Assembly: GCF_039523335.1 (NCBI RefSeq)
Contig: NZ_BAAAFC010000001.1
Span: 124,001-188,000, forward strand
DNA: 64,000 nt
Direction of reading: 5' to 3'
Source of the DNA: Marinobacter szutsaonensis
GTDB lineage: Bacteria; Pseudomonadota; Gammaproteobacteria; Pseudomonadales; Oleiphilaceae
The position numbers were made by a program, and so were the translations under genes. Below, in pieces: positions 59,986-64,000 of this stretch. The notes beneath the pieces are model-generated. The model had not been told where the DNA came from and did not search any database. It saw nothing but the letters and a program-made list of their open reading frames with translations. Within the stretch, counting starts at the first letter, position 1. Each line of letters starts with the position of its first letter.

Positions 59986-62411
59986 CCGCTAAACTCGCCG
60001 TTGCCCTGGCGGCCCCCGAAAAAGAGGTAACCGCCTTGCTGTCGGGAATCTGCCAGACGATTGCACCGATCTGGCCGCTGGATCGCTGGATCGCCGTGAA
60101 TCCCTGGTGGGGTTTGCGGGACATGCCGATCATCGGTGCAGCGCGGAAGCTTCAGCGCAATGCCGGCATAGGAATGCTGATGCCCGCCGAGTTCTACCTG
60201 AGCGCCCTGGAGAGCGGTCGGATCCGGAAGGAGGACCTTCTGGAGGCAATTTCGGAGCGGGGGCTGGAGGTGTCTGGCGATGCCGTCATTGGTGCCCTGA
60301 AACGCAGTCCCGGTGACACGCGGCAGGTGTTTTCCGCGCTGGAACATTTTCCGGTGCCGGATTCCCGGCCGTCCCCGGCGGCGGAGGTCGGGGAGCAGAT
60401 TGGCCGTGTCTGCGCACGATTTTTTGACCAGAGGCAGTCCCGGTGGCGCTCTGAGGATGACTCCGGAAGTCTGTTCGCAGTCTGGCTGGATCAGACCCGC
60501 ATCGATCCCTGGCCCGGCAAGGGAACGGAGCTTGGAGTTACTCGCCAAGCACTCGCGGGACTCCCAACAGATTGGCGTCAGGCGGCCGAACGGATCATCG
60601 AAGATCTGCCCTATACCGAGGGTGAACTTGAGGCCCTGGGTCACAGCCTGCTATGTGGTCTGCCGGGATGGGCTTCCTGGTGCCGGGGTGTTGACTGGCG
60701 CGCGGGACTGGAGGGCCGGGCCTCGGACGTCTGCGCCGAACTCCTGACGATTCTTCTGGCCTGGGAGTGGCTTGCGATCGATCGCCTGCCGGTGAAGCGC
60801 AAGGCAGCATGGCAGCGCAGCCGGGGAGCCTGGACGGACACGGCAAGCGATTCATCAGCACTTGATCTTCTGGAAATGAGCCCCTGGCTGTTCCAGCGGG
60901 CATTCGAACTGGCGTGGACCCGGAGCCTGGAGGACCGGCTGATCAAAGCCGCATCTCACCAAGAGAAGGACAAGGTAACGCCACCGGCCATTCAGGCGGC
61001 GTTCTGTATTGACGTTCGTTCCGAGGTGTTCCGGCGCCATCTGGAAGCAGGAAGGCCGGGAATCCAGACCATCGGCTTTGCCGGATTCTTCGGCGTTCCT
61101 GTAACCCATCAACAGCCCGGGCCCAGGGAAGATGAACCGCGGCTTCCGGGTCTGCTGGCACCCAGTTACCGGTTCAATGAATCCACCGGCAACCTGACGG
61201 ACGATATGGACCTGAACCGTCGCCTGGACCAACGGGAGATGACCAGGGAGTCCGTTCGGAAGGGCAAGTATTCCAGTCTTTCCACCTTTACCCTGGTGGA
61301 AACCACCGGGCTTGCCTGGGCATGGAAACTGATCCGTGACAGCCTGAACCGGAATTCCGCTTCGGCTGCTGGAGAAGAAGGCCTCAGGGAAGGGCGCCTG
61401 TGCCATATGCACGGAGGTGATCCGGTCCGGGATGAGGAAAGGGTCGCGATTGCCGAGAACCTGTTGCGGGGCATGTCCGTCACCAGCAACTTTGGCAGTC
61501 TCCTGTTGCTGGTTGGCCACGGAACCCATACCGACAACAACCCCAACGAGGCCGGCCTGGCCTGTGGTGCCTGCGGCGGCAAGAATGGAGGTATCAACGC
61601 GAGGATCGCCGCCGAGCTGCTCAACGACCGGATTGTGCGCGAGGGGCTGGCAGAGCGGGGCATCCGCATTCCGGATTACTGCTGGGCGTTGGCGGCAGAG
61701 CATTGCACGGTCACCGACAGGGTCAGGATCATCGGCCGTGACCGGGTGCCGGACTCACACCTGATCCGGCTTGAGGAGCTGGAGCGGGCCCTGGCGGAGG
61801 CGGGCCACGAGACCCGCCGTGAGCGTGCCACCAGCCTGGGCCTCAACGGGACCACGGATGAACAGCTCGAGCAGGAGCTGAGCAGACGAACCAGGAACTG
61901 GGCGGAAATCCGGCCGGAATGGGGCCTGGCCAACAACGCCGCGATTATCTTCGCCAAGCGCCAGCGTAGCCATGGTGCCAATCTTGGCGGTCGCTGCTTC
62001 CTCCACGACTACGACCCGGCTCTGGATGAGGAAGGCAAGATCCTGGAAGCACTGATGACCGCTCCGATGGTGGTGGCTAACTGGATCAACCTCCAGTACT
62101 TCGCCTCCGTCACCGCGCCCACGGTCTACGGTGCCGGCAACAAGCTGCTGCATTCCGTGGTGGGAGGCAATCTCGGAGTAATCGAAGGTAACGGCACAGA
62201 TCTGCGGATCGGCTTGCCGATCCAGTCGGTCCACGACGGCCGCCTCTGGAGACACGAACCCATGCGCCTGACGGTAGTCATAGACGCGCCGGAAGCCCGC
62301 ATCCGGGCGGTACTGGAAAAGCATGCGGATGTGGCGGCGCTGGTGAACAACCACTGGTTATGGTTGTACCAGTTAGGCAGTGGGGGAGAGTTGATTCCCT
62401 GGAAGGGATAA
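59982..62411 (+). CDS. dabA: DAB inorganic-carbon transporter, beta-carbonic-anhydrase-like subunit
   Basis: The 809-residue DUF2309/UPF0753 protein has the zinc-site residues of DabA: Cys342 and Asp344 (FCIDVRSE), His513 (VGHGTHTDNNP) and Cys528 (ACGACGG). The spacing (2, 169, 15) agrees closely with Halothiobacillus DabA. DabA hydrates CO2 vectorially to bicarbonate at the membrane using energy from DabB. It could support anaplerosis at low CO2. No carboxysome or RuBisCO gene is present in the window. Confidence 0.93.
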   Translation: MTAKLAVALAAPEKEVTALLSGICQTIAPIWPLDRWIAVNPWWGLRDMPIIGAARKLQRNAGIGMLMPAEFYLSALESGRIRKEDLLEAISERGLEVSGDAVIGALKRSPGDTRQVFSALEHFPVPDSRPSPAAEVGEQIGRVCARFFDQRQSRWRSEDDSGSLFAVWLDQTRIDPWPGKGTELGVTRQALAGLPTDWRQAAERIIEDLPYTEGELEALGHSLLCGLPGWASWCRGVDWRAGLEGRASDVCAELLTILLAWEWLAIDRLPVKRKAAWQRSRGAWTDTASDSSALDLLEMSPWLFQRAFELAWTRSLEDRLIKAASHQEKDKVTPPAIQAAFCIDVRSEVFRRHLEAGRPGIQTIGFAGFFGVPVTHQQPGPREDEPRLPGLLAPSYRFNESTGNLTDDMDLNRRLDQREMTRESVRKGKYSSLSTFTLVETTGLAWAWKLIRDSLNRNSASAAGEEGLREGRLCHMHGGDPVRDEERVAIAENLLRGMSVTSNFGSLLLLVGHGTHTDNNPNEAGLACGACGGKNGGINARIAAELLNDRIVREGLAERGIRIPDYCWALAAEHCTVTDRVRIIGRDRVPDSHLIRLEELERALAEAGHETRRERATSLGLNGTTDEQLEQELSRRTRNWAEIRPEWGLANNAAIIFAKRQRSHGANLGGRCFLHDYDPALDEEGKILEALMTAPMVVANWINLQYFASVTAPTVYGAGNKLLHSVVGGNLGVIEGNGTDLRIGLPIQSVHDGRLWRHEPMRLTVVIDAPEARIRAVLEKHADVAALVNNHWLWLYQLGSGGELIPWKG

Positions 62412-62451
62412 GACCGGTGAAGTCCCCTGGGACACAGTCCGGCGTGAAGTT

Positions 62452-62481
62452 GGGGTCAGATGAAGGCTTTCATCTGACCCC
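62452..62481. repeat. 30-bp REP-like palindrome, copy 2
   Basis: Perfect 13-bp arms GGGGTCAGATGAA and TTCATCTGACCCC around the loop GGCT. It lies 41 bp after dabA and may end its transcript. The arms are identical to those at 13707-13736. Confidence 0.9.
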
Positions 62482-62517
62482 TGTGCCAAGTCAGGCCCGA
62501 GGATCAGCCCCAACTCC

Positions 62518-62547
62518 GGGGTCAGATGAAAACCTTCATCTGACCCC
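62518..62547. repeat. 30-bp REP-like palindrome, copy 3
   Basis: Same arms as the other copies, loop AACC, followed by ATTTTC. It starts 66 bp after the start of copy 2 and lies 17 bp before the fabH stop. The two palindromes form a pair between convergent genes. Confidence 0.9.
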
Positions 62548-62564
62548 ATTTTCACCGAGGCAAC

Positions 62565-63533
62565 TCAGTACCGAAGCAACGCCGACCCCCAGGTAAACCC
62601 ACCCCCAAAGGCCTCCAGCAACACCACCTCATTTCGCTTGATCCGCCCGTCGCGAACGGCCACATCCAGTGCCAGCGGGATGGAGGCGGCGGAGGTATTG
62701 CCGTGCTGGTCTACCGTCACGACGACCTGATCCATCGGCAATTTCAGTTTCCTGGCAGTCGCGGAAATGATCCGCAAGTTGGCCTGATGTGGCACCAGCC
62801 AGTCCACGTCGCTTTTTTCCATGTTGTTGGCTTCAAGGGTTTCATCGACGATCTTGCCCAGGGTATTCACCGCCACCTTGAAGACCTCGTTACCTTTCAT
62901 CTCCACGAAGGCGAGACCGGCTTTCACCCGCTCGAAGTCATCGGCAATGCCACAAGGCACATGCAGCAGCTCTTCGTACTGACCATCTGCATGGATATGG
63001 GTGGAGAGAATGCCGGTTTCCTCGTTGGCCTCGAGGATCACGGCGCCGGCACCGTCACCAAACAACACGCAGGTGCCCCGATCTTCCCAATTAAGGATGC
63101 GCGAGAACACTTCCGCGCCAATCACCAGGGCTTTCTTGCTGCTGCCGGTCTTGATGAACTTGTCGGCAACGGACAGAGCGTAGACAAAACCGCTGCACAC
63201 AGCCTGGATATCAAATGCCGGGCAGCCATGAATGCCAAGCCGAGCCTGGAGGATGCAGGCGGAGCTCGGAAAAATCTTGTCCGGCGTTGAGGTGGCAAAC
63301 ACGATGAGATCGATGTCTTCAGCATTGATGCCGGCTGCTTCAATCGCCCGGAGCGACGCCTGCTCGGCGAGGTCGACCGTGGTCTGTCCGTCCTCGGCAA
63401 TGTGGCGCTGCTCGATACCGGTACGTTCCCGAATCCACTGGTCGGAAGTATCTACCAGAGACTCCATGTCCTTATTGGTCAGGATTTTCTCCGGAAGATA
63501 GGAGCCGGTGCCAACGATTCGGGCGTAAGTCAT
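62565..63533 (-). CDS. fabH: beta-ketoacyl-ACP synthase III
   Basis: The 322-residue thiolase-fold enzyme has catalytic Cys113 ([11 protein letters not shown]), His249 (VPHQANLRI) and Asn279 (GNTSAAS), at the normal FabH length. It condenses acetyl-CoA or another short acyl-CoA with malonyl-ACP to start fatty acid synthesis. Whether it is the main housekeeping copy is unclear: no plsX, fabD or fabG lies beside it. Start ATG 63533 gives the typical [20 protein letters not shown]. Confidence 0.92.
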   Translation of the reverse strand: MTYARIVGTGSYLPEKILTNKDMESLVDTSDQWIRERTGIEQRHIAEDGQTTVDLAEQASLRAIEAAGINAEDIDLIVFATSTPDKIFPSSACILQARLGIHGCPAFDIQAVCSGFVYALSVADKFIKTGSSKKALVIGAEVFSRILNWEDRGTCVLFGDGAGAVILEANEETGILSTHIHADGQYEELLHVPCGIADDFERVKAGLAFVEMKGNEVFKVAVNTLGKIVDETLEANNMEKSDVDWLVPHQANLRIISATARKLKLPMDQVVVTVDQHGNTSAASIPLALDVAVRDGRIKRNEVVLLEAFGGGFTWGSALLRY

Positions 63534-63719
63534 GCTTTTTATTCCTCAGGTGTACGGTGTTGCTGACTGGCATTGGTTGCAATAGTGCCATCCTATACCC
63601 TGGCAGCTCCGGAGGTTATTAGCGATTTGTCAAAGACCCCACAGGAATGTTCCAGTTCTACTATGATGAGGGAAGAGCCAAATGCTCGCTCAAATTCAGT
63701 CAACCGGAGGCGAATCACT

Positions 63720-63962
63720 ATGGGCATTACCAGCCACGAACTCCACAAGGAATTTCCCGAATACAAGGACCGGATCGAGGAACTCAAAGCCAACGACATG
63801 AAATTCAGTGAGAAACTCACCCGATACTCCGAGTTGGACCAGGAAATCGAAGGGCTGGAACAAAGAGGTGGACCCATCAGTGATGACAAAATGCACCGAC
63901 TGAAAGCATGGCGAGCCCAACTGAAGGATGAGCTCTACCAGACATTAACAAACGGTAAGTAA
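63720..63962 (+). CDS. YdcH-like DUF465 small protein
   Basis: The 80-residue helical protein has the DUF465 pattern HELHKEFPEYKDRIEELKANDMKFSEKLTRYSELDQEI and a C-terminal LKDELYQTL. Function is unknown in the family. GGAGG lies about 9 nt before ATG 63720, and the frame upstream of this start has no such signal. It is divergent from fabH; the final 38 bp of the window hold nothing I can identify. Confidence 0.9.
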   Translation: MGITSHELHKEFPEYKDRIEELKANDMKFSEKLTRYSELDQEIEGLEQRGGPISDDKMHRLKAWRAQLKDELYQTLTNGK

Positions 63963-64000
63963 ATTCCGCGCACCCTTAGACCCTATACGGAACTGGTGGC

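Noticed and set aside
62373..62596. Short open frames across the palindrome pair
   Set aside because: They arise from the repeat sequence itself, which reads open on both strands, and show no start signals.

Overview
The window reads as a chromosomal segment of a heterotrophic marine gammaproteobacterium, most likely Marinobacter or a close relative. This is inferred from gene families and order: an xcp-like type II secretion locus, several c-di-GMP proteins, a sulfide/persulfide oxidation cluster, a DAB inorganic-carbon transporter and an AGPS-like/GlpD/FGGY operon. Coding density is high. I see no rRNA, CRISPR array, integrase or complete insertion sequence.

Layout. 1-3.7 kb: the 3' end of a PgsA-like gene, then a convergent MCE (Mla-type) lipid-transport operon (STAS-permease fusion, ATPase, MlaD-like protein, auxiliary lipoprotein). 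3.8-7.2 kb: thiBPQ behind a TPP riboswitch. 7.3-13.1 kb: sulfur cluster with two metallo-beta-lactamase persulfide enzymes, a DUF442 phosphatase-like protein, a sulfide:quinone reductase that lacks an internal segment, a SulP transporter and rhodaneses. 13.2-13.7 kb: a 5'-truncated outer-membrane barrel gene followed by a 30-bp palindrome. 13.9-17.6 kb: an SbcD/SbcC-like nuclease pair. 17.7-19.5 kb: cold-shock protein, exported tandem rhodanese, tRNA-Gly and tRNA-Cys. 19.6-24.3 kb: NAD-dependent formate dehydrogenase with a fused NuoE/NuoF-type subunit. 24.4-31.7 kb: a diguanylate cyclase, an unrecognised lipoprotein with an internal duplication, a phosphoribosyltransferase and a MASE3-PAS-GGDEF-EAL protein. 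31.8-36.6 kb: AGPS-like FAD oxidase, GlpD and FGGY kinase operon. 36.7-46 kb: a LapG-like periplasmic protease and gspC, divergent from gspE-F-G-H-I-J-K-L-M. 46-48 kb: GNAT and glutathione reductase. 48.1-53.2 kb: a TonB receptor, periplasmic binding protein and hybrid histidine kinase operon. 53.3-58.3 kb: J-like membrane protein, SBF-like transporter with a GntR regulator, Baeyer-Villiger-type monooxygenase, LysR regulator. 58.4-62.4 kb: dabB-dabA. 62.4-64 kb: two more copies of the 30-bp palindrome, fabH and a YdcH-like small protein.

How it fits together. The sulfur genes would oxidise sulfide and persulfides and move the oxyanion products. The fused formate dehydrogenase would pass formate electrons to NAD and yield CO2, while DabAB accumulates inorganic carbon. 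LapG and the two GGDEF proteins point to c-di-GMP control of surface attachment. The T2SS set is complete for the inner-membrane platform and pseudopilus, but the secretin gene gspD is not in this window. The most unusual items are the internally deleted SQR, the TonB receptor/SBP/kinase operon, the duplicated lipoprotein, LapG sitting where gspD lies in the Pseudomonas xcp locus, and the three palindromes with identical arms.
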